DNA from: Candidatus Galacturonatibacter soehngenii
GTDB taxonomy: Bacteria; Bacillota; Clostridia; Lachnospirales; Lachnospiraceae
Direction of reading: 5' to 3'
Length of the DNA: 64,000 bases
NCBI RefSeq assembly: GCF_008830185.1
Contig: NZ_WAGX01000003.1
Location: 1-64,000 of the forward strand
Position numbers and translations under genes: made by a program. Positions within the stretch are counted from its first letter, which is position 1; every line of letters starts with the position of its first letter. This document shows, piece by piece, positions 1 to 9,843 of this stretch. The notes under the pieces are model-generated. The model was not told the origin of the DNA. It made no database searches and saw only the letters and a program-made list of their open reading frames with translations.

Positions 1-1616
<1,616 letters not shown>

Positions 1617-1620
1617 AGAG

Positions 1621-1715
1621 CTTAGCAGGTGAGAGCTTGCTAAGAGAGTCGTCATACATTATTCGAATTTCATGTGCAGTTTTGAAGGTATAGTATAGTG
1701 ACTAGTAATAGTCAC
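1621..1715 (+). other. 23S-tRNA spacer with two hairpins, no 5S gene
   Basis: The spacer holds two short stem-loops: CTTAGCA/TGCTAAG (1621-1644) and GTGACTA/TAGTCAC (1698-1715). Neither is followed by a T-run, so they look like processing stems rather than terminators. The roughly 125-bp spacer lacks the usual 117-nt 5S rRNA and its conserved loops. Confidence 0.5.
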
Positions 1716-1742
1716 TTGTCTTGTATCATAGTATATGTGCAG

Positions 1743-1813
1743 AGGGGAATCATCCAGTGGTAGGATGACAGTCTCCAAAACTGTTCACGGGGGTTCGAAT
1801 CCCTCTTCCCCTG
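1743..1813 (+). tRNA. tRNA-Trp (anticodon CCA)
   Basis: A full cloverleaf can be drawn: acceptor stem AGGGGAA/TTCCCCT, D-stem ATCC/GGAT, anticodon stem ACAGT/ACTGT with loop CTCCAAA (anticodon CCA at 1775-1777), and T-stem GGGGG/CCCTC with loop TTCGAAT. The discriminator base is G, as expected for bacterial tRNA-Trp. CCA is not encoded; the next bases are CTT. It is the last gene of the ribosomal transcription unit and lies directly before a terminator. Confidence 0.96.
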
Positions 1814-1816
1814 CTT

Positions 1817-1850
1817 AGAGCTAATAAAATTATTTATTAGCTCTTTTTTT
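1817..1850 (+). terminator. Rho-independent terminator of the rRNA-tRNA operon
   Basis: An 11-bp stem GAGCTAATAAA/TTTATTAGCTC with a short loop is followed by seven T residues, starting four bases after the tRNA 3' end. Confidence 0.9.
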
Positions 1851-2112
1851 GTACAATAAGGAAGTTATTGCTTCGCATAAATTAATATAAAAGAAGGATC
1901 AATAGATTGTTAAATGACAATACAGGTATGTTAAAGGAAAGTCAATAATTGACGAAGAATAAAAGAAATTAAGAGTTTAAGAAATATATTTTTTTAAATA
2001 ATTATAATATAAGTATATATTATTGAGTCAATTTACTAGTTCCTTATACAAAATATATAAAATAGTTAATATATTTAAAATGAAAAATTTGTCTAAAAAT
2101 TCACAAACACAA
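1851..2112. other. AT-rich intergenic stretch, no gene seen
   Basis: About 260 bp between the rRNA operon terminator and the alcohol dehydrogenase promoter. It is very AT-rich and has no open frame with a ribosome-binding site and no clear structured RNA. Imperfect inverted CACAA/TTGTG-type elements near 2102-2135 flank the promoter and could be an operator (for instance redox-responsive), but the match is weak. Confidence 0.4.
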
Positions 2113-2141
2113 TTGTATAAATGATAGTTGTGTGATATACT
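2113..2141 (+). promoter_or_regulatory. Sigma-A type promoter for the alcohol dehydrogenase
   Basis: TTGTAT, 17-bp spacer, TATACT, with a TGa extended -10 directly before the -10 hexamer. It lies about 55 bp upstream of the start codon of the iron alcohol dehydrogenase. Confidence 0.65.
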
Positions 2142-2196
2142 GAATAAGTAAAAACAATTAAAATAACATAAATCAATCATTAGGAGGTATTTCATT

Positions 2197-3378
2197 ATGG
2201 CAAGATTTACATTACCAAGAGACTTATACTATGGAAAAGGCAGCCTAGAAGTGCTTAAAACACTAAAAGGGAAGAAAGCGATTATTGTAGTTGGCGGTGG
2301 CTCAATGAAACGCTTTGGATTCTTAGATAAAGTATTAGATTATCTAAAAGAAGCTGGAATCGAAACACAATTATTTGAGAATGTAGAACCAGATCCTTCT
2401 GTAGAAACGGTTATGAGAGGCGCAGAAGCTATGAGAAAATTTGAGCCAGATTGGATTATTTCGATTGGCGGTGGTTCTCCAATCGATGCTGCAAAGGCAA
2501 TGTGGGCATTTTATGAATACCCAGAAACAACTTTTGAAGATTTAATTACACCTTTTAATTTTCCAGAATTAAGACAAAAAGCGAAATTCCTTGCAATTCC
2601 TTCAACATCTGGTACTGCAACAGAAGTTACAGCTTTTTCAGTAATAACAGATTATTCTTCTGGAGTGAAATATCCATTGGCTGATTTTAATATCACACCA
2701 GATGTAGCTGTTGTTGATCCAGAATTAGCAGAGACAATGCCTCCTACATTGACTGCACATACAGGAATGGATGCACTAACACATGCAATTGAAGCATATG
2801 TATCAACTTTAAATTCACCATTTACAGATCCACTTGCATTAAAAGCGATTCAAATGGTATTTGAAGAATTAATTGATTCTTATAAAGGAGATAGCAAAGC
2901 AAGAGAGCAGATGCATTATGCACAGTGTCTTGCAGGTATGGCATTTAGTAATGCATTACTTGGAATTGTACATTCTATGGCTCATAAAACAGGTGCAGCG
3001 TTTTCCACAGGACATATTCCTCATGGATGTGCAAATGCAATTTATTTACCATATGTTATCCAATTTAATTCTAAAAATGAAGAAGCAAAAAGCCGTTATG
3101 CATACATAGCTAAATTTATTGGCATTACAGGAGATTCCGAAGAAGACTTGATTCATAAACTGTGTGCAAAGATTGATGATTATAATGTAAAATTAGGAAT
3201 TCCAAAAACGTTAAAAGAGTTTGGAATTAACGAAGAAGAGTTCAAAACTAAAGTAGCTAAAATTGCAGAGCTTGCAGTAGGCGATGCCTGTACAGGATCA
3301 AATCCAAGACAGATTACTCCAGACTTAATGGAAAAATTATTTAATTGTATCTATTATGGAACAGAAGTTAATTTCTAA
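2197..3378 (+). CDS. Iron-containing alcohol dehydrogenase
   Basis: Group III (Fe-dependent) NAD(P)-linked alcohol dehydrogenase of 393 residues, the usual length for single-domain enzymes of this family (FucO, Zymomonas AdhB, butanol dehydrogenases). Visible motifs are the dinucleotide-binding GGGS turns near 33 and 91, PSTSGTATE at 135-143, and predicted metal ligands D192, H196, H259 and H276 in the GMDALTHAIEA, VHSMAH and IPHG motifs. The start has a strong AGGAGGT site. It is monocistronic, between its own promoter and a strong terminator. Likely role: reduction of acetaldehyde or another aldehyde to alcohol in fermentation. The exact substrate cannot be read from sequence. Confidence 0.95.
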   Translation: MARFTLPRDLYYGKGSLEVLKTLKGKKAIIVVGGGSMKRFGFLDKVLDYLKEAGIETQLFENVEPDPSVETVMRGAEAMRKFEPDWIISIGGGSPIDAAKAMWAFYEYPETTFEDLITPFNFPELRQKAKFLAIPSTSGTATEVTAFSVITDYSSGVKYPLADFNITPDVAVVDPELAETMPPTLTAHTGMDALTHAIEAYVSTLNSPFTDPLALKAIQMVFEELIDSYKGDSKAREQMHYAQCLAGMAFSNALLGIVHSMAHKTGAAFSTGHIPHGCANAIYLPYVIQFNSKNEEAKSRYAYIAKFIGITGDSEEDLIHKLCAKIDDYNVKLGIPKTLKEFGINEEEFKTKVAKIAELAVGDACTGSNPRQITPDLMEKLFNCIYYGTEVNF

Positions 3379-3484
3379 ATTATACATAGAAGGGATTGCT
3401 TTGCAAATTAAATACTTAGATGATTTTATAGTAATTTTCTTTTAGAGGGGTGTATTTTAAAAGTATAGGATTACTGTTTCTATA

Positions 3485-3527
3485 ATAAAATCTAAAAAAG
3501 GGCATATTGCCCTTTTTTAGATTTTAT
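3485..3527. terminator. Bidirectional terminator (20-bp perfect stem)
   Basis: A perfect 20-bp stem, with AAAAAAGGGCA facing TGCCCTTTTTT around a three-base loop, supplies a T-run in both directions. It can end the alcohol dehydrogenase on the plus strand and the coat-like gene pair on the minus strand. Confidence 0.9.
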
Positions 3528-3604
3528 GCCTACTTAGTTAATTTCTAATCATACATGAGAAAATAAGCCGCTTATCTTATTTCGTATCATGCATAAGTTT
3601 AAAT

Positions 3605-3850
3605 TTACTTAAAAAGAGATCTAACGTGAGCAATTTCTTCCTGAGAAGCTTTAGAAGCAGGAACATAGTATGATTTACTTCTTGCGATTTGGTATAATTC
3701 TTCCTGAGAAGCTTCACATTGATTACGAAGCTGCTTTAAAGTTTGTTTTAACTGAGGATTTTCAGTTTGGGTAATCATTTCTGCATAACGTGTAAGTTCA
3801 CCATTGATTCCAACTAAAGCATCACTTACCATTGTTTTTTCCATCATCAT
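3605..3850 (-). CDS. Small CotF-like spore coat family protein
   Basis: An 81-residue helical protein that resembles a short CotF-type coat protein. It begins MMMEKTMVSDALVG, a typical helix opener of this family, is rich in Gln and Glu, and ends with an E-E-I-A-H-V-R-like segment. I chose the ATG eight bases after AGGAGG; an in-frame GTG nine bases upstream sits too close to that site. Its Shine-Dalgarno overlaps the stop of the gene upstream, so the two are co-transcribed. It probably forms part of the spore coat or is packaged in spores. The family call is by eye. Confidence 0.65.
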   Translation of the reverse strand: MMMEKTMVSDALVGINGELTRYAEMITQTENPQLKQTLKQLRNQCEASQEELYQIARSKSYYVPASKASQEEIAHVRSLFK

Positions 3851-3862
3851 AACTAACACCTC

Positions 3863-4048
3863 CTATTGTAAAAACTGGATTAATTGTTGTTTTGTTTGTT
3901 CAGCGGATTGAGCTGATTTTTGAAAAAATTGTTTTACCTGTGAATCGTTTGCCTGTTCTGCATAAGCAGAAAATTTACAATGAGCGGTATCATGTCCTCC
4001 GATCAAATGTCTTAAATTCTGTAAATCAAGTTCTGAAATCTCTTGCAT
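3863..4048 (-). CDS. Small coat-like helical protein
   Basis: A 61-residue protein with an N-terminal ISELDLQNLRHLIGGHDTA segment and a second amphipathic helix rich in Gln, Ser and Lys. The LRHLIGGH stretch is typical of short partners encoded next to CotF-like proteins in clostridia. An AAAGGAGG site precedes the ATG. It lies 12 bp upstream of the CotF-like gene in the same direction, and its stop sits within the next gene's ribosome-binding site, which implies coupling. A role in spores is inferred from the neighbour and from resemblance, not from a diagnostic motif. Confidence 0.6.
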   Translation of the reverse strand: MQEISELDLQNLRHLIGGHDTAHCKFSAYAEQANDSQVKQFFQKSAQSAEQTKQQLIQFLQ

Positions 4049-4151
4049 TGTTTTGCCTCCTTTAAATAAAATAAGTTGATTTAGATAACTTTATCAGTTA
4101 CTTAGACAAAATTAGTATGCCCAAGAAAAATAAAAAAATTAATAAAATAAA

Positions 4152-4185
4152 AAAATAAAGATATTCAAAAGAACATCTTTATTTT
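4152..4185. terminator. Terminator after the polytopic membrane protein gene
   Basis: The stem AAAATAAAGATATTC/GAACATCTTTATTTT (15 bp with one G-T pair) surrounds an AAAA loop. An A-rich flank on the plus strand gives a U-rich tail for minus-strand transcripts. Confidence 0.75.
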
Positions 4186-4203
4186 TTCGTCTTTTATAAA
4201 TTA

Positions 4204-5742
4204 TTATTTGATTACGATAAAATCCTTATTATAAAATTCAGCTATTTTATAATTCGCATAATTTTCTTTATCAGTTGTAATATCATCAAAATAAATTAAT
4301 TCAGGGTACACTGTTAAAGGTGAGATATAAACTTCTTTTAGGGAATCATCATGATAGAGAGCCTCACGTTCATCCATTTGTTTGTCAAATTCTTTTGCCT
4401 CTCCGCTAACAATTGATTTCACAGCTCGCACACCAGTGGACAAACTAATTTCAAGTGTTGTTAAGTGAACAATACCATATAATACAAATGTAAATAAAAT
4501 CAAATTACCAATGATAGGCTTTACATTCACATAATGCTCACCCAACCAGTTACTCTGCTCTAATTCATTTATTTTAGTTCTTAACCATCCAGCATAGTAA
4601 ATAATATTAGTTGAGAAAAATAATATTGCTCCAAAATAAATAATATCCAGATAACGAGGTGCAGGAATTCCGTTTGTTGAATAATAACCAGGCATTAATA
4701 AAACTGCATACATACTAAAGGTAACTAAAGTAAAAATTACTGGATATTTAAATTTATAGTTTACTTTTTTAAGACCTATAAAGGCGATGATACCTATAAA
4801 AAGTATTCCCATGAATACAACTGTATTGGTATATAATTTAGCATATCCAAGTCCATGCAAATATGATTTTATAATTGTTTCAATAACGGTTTGTTTCTCA
4901 GTAAATGACTCTTGGCGTCTCATATTACCTGGAGCACCAACGCATAATGCAAATCCAATCAGATAAACAATAGTATTAATCCCATATTTTATCTTAAAGG
5001 ATTTAGATAGATTTTTTTTCAAGATAGATTCAATAAATAAAATAATTGTACAGACAAAACCAAGCAATGTAATAGCAAAATGTCCTCCTGCGACAACGAA
5101 CGATAAGATACAAAGTGCAATGCAATTAGCTGTACTTAATGTTTGTGTATGAAAAGCTAATAATGATTTTCCAAGTAATATAAAGGCTAAATACAAGAAA
5201 AATGTGTATCCGACACCACCGGTATACCAAAAGAATCCTTCTACTGGATTAGGAAGATATTGAATTGATAAAAAGGCAGTGGCAGATGACAAAATAATAT
5301 AAATATATTTGTCGGTACCTAACATTTTATATAGTAATACATAATATAGGTAGAAAATAGATACGATTAAAATTCCAATTAGTATAACAGAATGTAAAAA
5401 TGTTAACTGTTCAGAAAACAGTGACGGACGAAGCGCTGCAAAAAAACTCATAGCATAAGTCCCTTGCCAAATGCCCCAATAGCTGGTCGCTCTTTCAATT
5501 GCAGCAGCAATCACTGCAAAAAATGCTGATATACCAGTATTATTCCTTAAAGCAGCGCCCGTTAAAATGGTATAGTTAAAATCATCTGCACTTGGATGAT
5601 TATAAAAACCAATGATAAAAAGCGGAAGAGTTGAAACAATCAATACGATAACTGAAATAAAAGCAAAAAATTTTCTTGAAAATACTATTTTATGAATGTA
5701 TTTTTCCCAAAAAAACTTACACATATCAAATAACCAAGTCAC
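4204..5742 (-). CDS. Polytopic membrane protein, DUF6056-like / GT-C-like
   Basis: A 512-residue protein with about twelve predicted membrane segments. After the first helix comes HPSADDFNY, an acidic first-loop motif of the kind seen in GT-C fold membrane glycosyltransferases and in DUF6056 proteins. A hydrophilic tail of about 80 residues follows the last helix. The start is GTG, seven bases after AGGAGG. It is a single gene with its own terminator. If it is a GT-C enzyme it would use a lipid-linked sugar to decorate a surface polymer or protein. The donor and acceptor are unknown, and no glycosylation genes are nearby. Confidence 0.6.
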   Translation of the reverse strand: MTWLFDMCKFFWEKYIHKIVFSRKFFAFISVIVLIVSTLPLFIIGFYNHPSADDFNYTILTGAALRNNTGISAFFAVIAAAIERATSYWGIWQGTYAMSFFAALRPSLFSEQLTFLHSVILIGILIVSIFYLYYVLLYKMLGTDKYIYIILSSATAFLSIQYLPNPVEGFFWYTGGVGYTFFLYLAFILLGKSLLAFHTQTLSTANCIALCILSFVVAGGHFAITLLGFVCTIILFIESILKKNLSKSFKIKYGINTIVYLIGFALCVGAPGNMRRQESFTEKQTVIETIIKSYLHGLGYAKLYTNTVVFMGILFIGIIAFIGLKKVNYKFKYPVIFTLVTFSMYAVLLMPGYYSTNGIPAPRYLDIIYFGAILFFSTNIIYYAGWLRTKINELEQSNWLGEHYVNVKPIIGNLILFTFVLYGIVHLTTLEISLSTGVRAVKSIVSGEAKEFDKQMDEREALYHDDSLKEVYISPLTVYPELIYFDDITTDKENYANYKIAEFYNKDFIVIK

Positions 5743-5897
5743 AAAAATGCCTCCTTAAGAACATTTAATTTATTTAAAACTGTTTTTTAAAACCAAGCTG
5801 CAAAGCTAACTTTGATTGTAGCAATATTTATAAAATATGGCAAGCGTTTGTACAATAATTAAATGAATTGTAATCTTTTATTGATATTAAATTATGA

Positions 5898-5903
5898 TAT
5901 AAT
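5898..5903 (+). promoter_or_regulatory. rsmF: Extended -10 promoter element upstream of rsmF
   Basis: A perfect TATAAT preceded by TGa, about 75 bp before the methyltransferase start. No good -35 lies at the right distance, which is acceptable for extended -10 promoters. Confidence 0.45.
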
Positions 5904-5977
5904 AGTATAGGTTGTTTTTAGGAGTGTTGATAGGAGCAACAATCTAAAGTAAGCATAGAAAGTTAGAGGAATAAATC

Positions 5978-7357
5978 ATGCGGTTACCTGAATTATTTGA
6001 GAATAAAATGAGAGAGATTCTTAGTGATGAATTTGATGATTATTTAAAAAGTTACAACTATAAACGAATGTATGGACTACGAGTGAATACAAATAAAATA
6101 TCAACGCAAGAATTTGAAAAAATATGTCCTTTTAAAATAGATAAGATACCATGGATTCCAAATGGATATTATTATGATGGAAGCAAGGAACATCCTGCAA
6201 AGCACCCTTATTATTATGCTGGTTTATATTATCTACAAGAACCAAGTGCAATGACCCCTGCATCACGTCTAGAGATAAATCCTGGTGATGTGGTACTTGA
6301 TATGTGTGCGGCACCAGGAGGGAAAGCTACAGAATTAGGTTCAAAACTTAAGGGAGAGGGGCTTTTAGTTGCTAATGATATCAGTAATTCCAGAGCAAAA
6401 GCACTTCTTAAAAACATTGAACTTTTTGGAATATCAAATGTATTTGTAGTAAATGAGACCCCAGATAAACTTCTTAATTATTATGAAGAGTATTTTGATA
6501 AAATTTTAATTGACGCTCCATGTTCTGGTGAAGGAATGTTTCGCAAAGACCCAGCTATTATTAGCAGTTGGGAGAAAAATGGACCTGAGTTTTATGCAAA
6601 GATTCAAAGGGATATTATAGTACAAGCTGCAAAAATGTTAAAACCAGGTGGGCTCATGTTGTACTCTACGTGTACTTTTTCTCCAGTAGAAAATGAGGGG
6701 ACCATCCAATTTCTTCTAGATGCGTATAAGGATTTTGAATTAAGAGAGATAGAAGGGTTTGAGGGATTTTCAAAAGGAAGACCAGAACTTGTAAATGGAA
6801 GTGAAGAATTAACTAAAACGGTTCGTATATGGCCACATAAAATGGAAGCCGAGGGACATTTTCTCGCATTACTTCATAAAAAAGGAGAAAAAACATCCGA
6901 TATAACTACTGATGAGTCATATCAGATTACAAAGACAGAGTCGGATATATTAGAAGCGTTCCTTAAAAATGTTCATATGGATATGGAACGTAAATATATT
7001 GATATAAAAGGGGAACGAGTATTTTATGTATCCAAGTACATGAAGAATTTAAAAGGGGTGCGATTCCTTCGTTCCGGTTTGTTGCTTGGAGAAATTAAGA
7101 AAAATAGATTTGAACCAAGTCAGGCTCTTGCCTTGGCTTTAAGAGAAGAGGAGTTTGATTTTACTATTAATTTTTCAGTCGAAGATAATAGAGTGATTAA
7201 ATATCTAAAGGGAGAAACACTTGATGTTAGTGACATTGTAGAGAAGGGGGAATCAGGTTGGCAACTCATATGCGTAGACCATTTTCCGCTTGGATGGGGA
7301 AAATTAAACAATGGAATTTTGAAGAATAAATATAGTTCTTCATGGCGCTGGCAATAA
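5978..7357 (+). CDS. rsmF: rRNA (cytosine-C5)-methyltransferase, RsmF/NOL1-NOP2-Sun family
   Basis: SAM-dependent m5C RNA methyltransferase of 459 residues. The Sun-family core lies in the first ~300 residues: the SAM-binding motif DMCAAPGGKATELGS near 108, motif IV DAPCSGEGMF with C182, and motif VI STCTFSPVENEG with catalytic C232. A C-terminal RNA-binding extension of about 160 residues is typical of Firmicutes RsmF-like enzymes. Length and architecture fit modification of 16S rRNA, but the exact cytosine cannot be assigned from sequence. The site before the start is weak (AGAGGAATAAATC). No operon partner is obvious; the next gene is 90 bp away. Confidence 0.93.
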   Translation: MRLPELFENKMREILSDEFDDYLKSYNYKRMYGLRVNTNKISTQEFEKICPFKIDKIPWIPNGYYYDGSKEHPAKHPYYYAGLYYLQEPSAMTPASRLEINPGDVVLDMCAAPGGKATELGSKLKGEGLLVANDISNSRAKALLKNIELFGISNVFVVNETPDKLLNYYEEYFDKILIDAPCSGEGMFRKDPAIISSWEKNGPEFYAKIQRDIIVQAAKMLKPGGLMLYSTCTFSPVENEGTIQFLLDAYKDFELREIEGFEGFSKGRPELVNGSEELTKTVRIWPHKMEAEGHFLALLHKKGEKTSDITTDESYQITKTESDILEAFLKNVHMDMERKYIDIKGERVFYVSKYMKNLKGVRFLRSGLLLGEIKKNRFEPSQALALALREEEFDFTINFSVEDNRVIKYLKGETLDVSDIVEKGESGWQLICVDHFPLGWGKLNNGILKNKYSSSWRWQ

Positions 7358-7449
7358 TTGCTCAAGTGGACTAGTTGTAATAATAGTTAAAATATAGTAA
7401 TATTACTAGTAGTGTTGTTTATGGATACAAATTTAAAGGGGATTGTTTT

Positions 7450-8676
7450 ATGAAAATATACGGCAGTAGTTTTATGAAAGTTACCATTGCAATTTTATTA
7501 TCGTTTATTCTTACATTACCGGCACAAGCATCTTCTAAAACAAGTATATCAAATCAAATAACTGACATTAATAAGCAGAAAAAAAACACAGAAGCAAATA
7601 TTAATGATGCAAAAAATAAAGTCAATAATTTAGAATCGGCAAAGAATAAGTTAGAGACTTATTTGAGTGAATTAAATGCTAAGCTTATGGAATTAAGTGA
7701 ACAACTAGAGGATTTAGGAAATCAGATTACAACAAAAGAAGAAGAGATTACAACGACGCAGCAGGAATTAGATGATGCAAAAGCCAAAGAAGAAAAACAA
7801 TACATAGATATGAAGACTCGTATTAAATTTATGTATGAGAATGGTGACACTACATATCTTCAGCTCTTTCTTGAAGCAGAAAGTATATCAGAAGCCTTAA
7901 ATAGAGCAGAATACATTATGCAGATATATGATTACGACCGTGATATGCTAACGAAGTTTAAAGAAACAAAAGAAGAAATTGCAGAGAAAGAGGCGTTGCT
8001 TGTAAAAGAGCAAGAAGAATTGCTTGCATTACAAAATGAAGTTGAGGTAAAGCAACAACAGGTTGCAGAGGTAGTTGCTTCCACTTCTACCAAGATATCT
8101 TCTTACTCTAGTGAAATCGAAGCAACTGAAAAGAAAGCAAAAGAGTATGAAGCAAAGCTAGCAGAGCAAAACGACAAGTTAGAAAATCTAAAACAGCTAC
8201 AGGCTCAGCAAAAGGCAGCAGCAGAAAAAGCAGCAAAGGAAAAGGCTGCGAAAGAAAAAGCAGAAAAAGAAGCCACTACAAAAGGTCAACAAAGTGCATC
8301 TACAGATTCTGAAAATAATGCAGGAGGAGCCTCTTCAAGTTCCGCAGGTGATTTGGCAATGCTTGCAGCAATCATCCAATGTGAGGCTGGTGGCGAAAGT
8401 ACGGAAGGCAAACTCGCCGTTGGATCCGTTGTCATGAATCGAGTTAGAAGTTCTTCCTATCCAAATACAATAGTAGGAGTGATATATCAAAGTGGCCAAT
8501 TCTCTCCAGTAGCAAGTGGGAGATTTGCACTGGTTTTGGCGCAAGGTGCGAACAGCAGCTGTGTATCGGCAGCGCAACGTGTATTGGATGGACATTCCTC
8601 TGGTAGTTGGCTACAATTTAGAACTGCCAATTCTATGATTGATGGAACGGTAATTGGTAATCATGTGTTTTTTTGA
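7450..8676 (+). CDS. Secreted coiled-coil cell wall hydrolase (SleB/CwlJ-type)
   Basis: A 408-residue exported protein in three parts. Residues 1-28 are a Sec signal peptide ending near PAQAS. Residues 30-250 form long coiled coils, with a PcsB-like block around 115-170 (KTRIKFMYENG, LNRAEYIMQIYDYD). After an Ala/Lys-rich linker comes a Hydrolase_2 (SleB/CwlJ) catalytic domain at 300-408. The likely catalytic glutamate is E312 in QCEAGGES, followed by VVMNRV and the QFSP motif. SleB-type enzymes are lytic transglycosylases acting on cortex or wall peptidoglycan. The PcsB-like coiled coil suggests FtsEX- or divisome-type control rather than a pure germination role. Confidence 0.9.
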   Translation: MKIYGSSFMKVTIAILLSFILTLPAQASSKTSISNQITDINKQKKNTEANINDAKNKVNNLESAKNKLETYLSELNAKLMELSEQLEDLGNQITTKEEEITTTQQELDDAKAKEEKQYIDMKTRIKFMYENGDTTYLQLFLEAESISEALNRAEYIMQIYDYDRDMLTKFKETKEEIAEKEALLVKEQEELLALQNEVEVKQQQVAEVVASTSTKISSYSSEIEATEKKAKEYEAKLAEQNDKLENLKQLQAQQKAAAEKAAKEKAAKEKAEKEATTKGQQSASTDSENNAGGASSSSAGDLAMLAAIIQCEAGGESTEGKLAVGSVVMNRVRSSSYPNTIVGVIYQSGQFSPVASGRFALVLAQGANSSCVSAAQRVLDGHSSGSWLQFRTANSMIDGTVIGNHVFF

Positions 8677-8694
8677 TTCATTACGACTGTTTAC

Positions 8695-8723
8695 AAGGTG
8701 CCGACGGAGTCGACACCTTTTTG
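8695..8723 (+). terminator. Terminator after the cell wall hydrolase
   Basis: AAGGTGcCGAC pairs with GTCGaCACCTT around a GGA loop, with one internal mismatch, followed by TTT. Confidence 0.75.
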
Positions 8724-8862
8724 TATCTAGGATAATTCTATTAAATATACAATCCGCTCGCTTATTGCAAGTTCTAACTATAAATTGTAATGAATATGGT
8801 TGAGTAGAGAATAAGTTAGGCTTGCTCTGTTTGGGAGGCGAAGCAGAAAGGAATCAAAAGGC

Positions 8863-9828
8863 ATGAGTAAGAGTAAAAGGATTTTACTTACTTTAATGGC
8901 TGGAATAGGAATTGTCGCTATTGTAGGAGGAATATGGGTCGTAAAGCTTAAAATACAAAAAGAGTCACAACCAAAATTTGAAGCAGAAAAAAAGATTACA
9001 GTCTTTAGTTCCAATATTATTGTAAGTGAAAATCAGGAATTCGATAATATTACTCCTCAATTAAAGCTAGAGGAGAAAATGATAAATGATTTTGCAGTCG
9101 CAAATATTCAATATAAATTTGGTGAGGACACAGAAGTAGTAGATAGTGAGCTGATTAAAAAATGGATTACAGTTGACGAGAAACAAGTTCTATTAAGAGA
9201 AGAAAATGTAAAAGAGTATGTAAAAGGTCTGGCAAAGAAATATGACACGGTGGGGATTGAACGGCCGTTTGTCGATTCTCATGGTGATGTAGTTACTGTA
9301 TCAGGAGGGCCTTATGGCTGGGAAATTGATCAGGAAGAAGAGACAAAAGAATTGCTTGCCCTTATTAATGAGGGAAAATCGATTAAAGATAGAGAGCCAG
9401 TCTATAAGCAAAAAGCTTTTGCTAGAGGAATGAATGACATTGGGAATACTTATGTTGAAGTTAACATGAGTGAACAAAAAATGTGGTTTTATAAAGATGG
9501 TGAACTAATCGTCTCAACGAATATAGTTACAGGGAATCTAGCGAAAGGGCATGGGACTCCAACAGTAGTTGGTTATATTTATAATAAAGTGAGAAATACA
9601 AAACTTGTCGGGACAGGGTATGTTGCATTTGTAAATTACTGGATGAAGGTTTATGGCTCCATTGGAATTCATGATGCATCATGGAGAAGTAAATTTGGGG
9701 GTAATATATATACGACAAATGGGTCACATGGTTGCATCAATACTCCTTATGACAATGTTAAAATGATATTTGATAACATTGAGATAGGGACACCAGTTAT
9801 CATATTTTATGAAAACGAGAAAGATTAG
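8863..9828 (+). CDS. Membrane-anchored L,D-transpeptidase (YkuD domain)
   Basis: A 321-residue protein with one N-terminal membrane helix (residues 6-27) and an extracytoplasmic body. The middle region, with a GGPYGWEID motif, resembles the putative peptidoglycan-binding domain that precedes many clostridial YkuD domains. The C-terminal ~130 residues are the YkuD domain: a GIHDASW histidine and the catalytic SHGCIN motif. Such enzymes make 3-3 crosslinks or attach other groups to meso-DAP-containing peptidoglycan. The MATE gene starts 15 bp downstream, so they are likely co-transcribed. Confidence 0.93.
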   Translation: MSKSKRILLTLMAGIGIVAIVGGIWVVKLKIQKESQPKFEAEKKITVFSSNIIVSENQEFDNITPQLKLEEKMINDFAVANIQYKFGEDTEVVDSELIKKWITVDEKQVLLREENVKEYVKGLAKKYDTVGIERPFVDSHGDVVTVSGGPYGWEIDQEEETKELLALINEGKSIKDREPVYKQKAFARGMNDIGNTYVEVNMSEQKMWFYKDGELIVSTNIVTGNLAKGHGTPTVVGYIYNKVRNTKLVGTGYVAFVNYWMKVYGSIGIHDASWRSKFGGNIYTTNGSHGCINTPYDNVKMIFDNIEIGTPVIIFYENEKD

Positions 9829-9843
9829 AACGAGAGATAAAAA

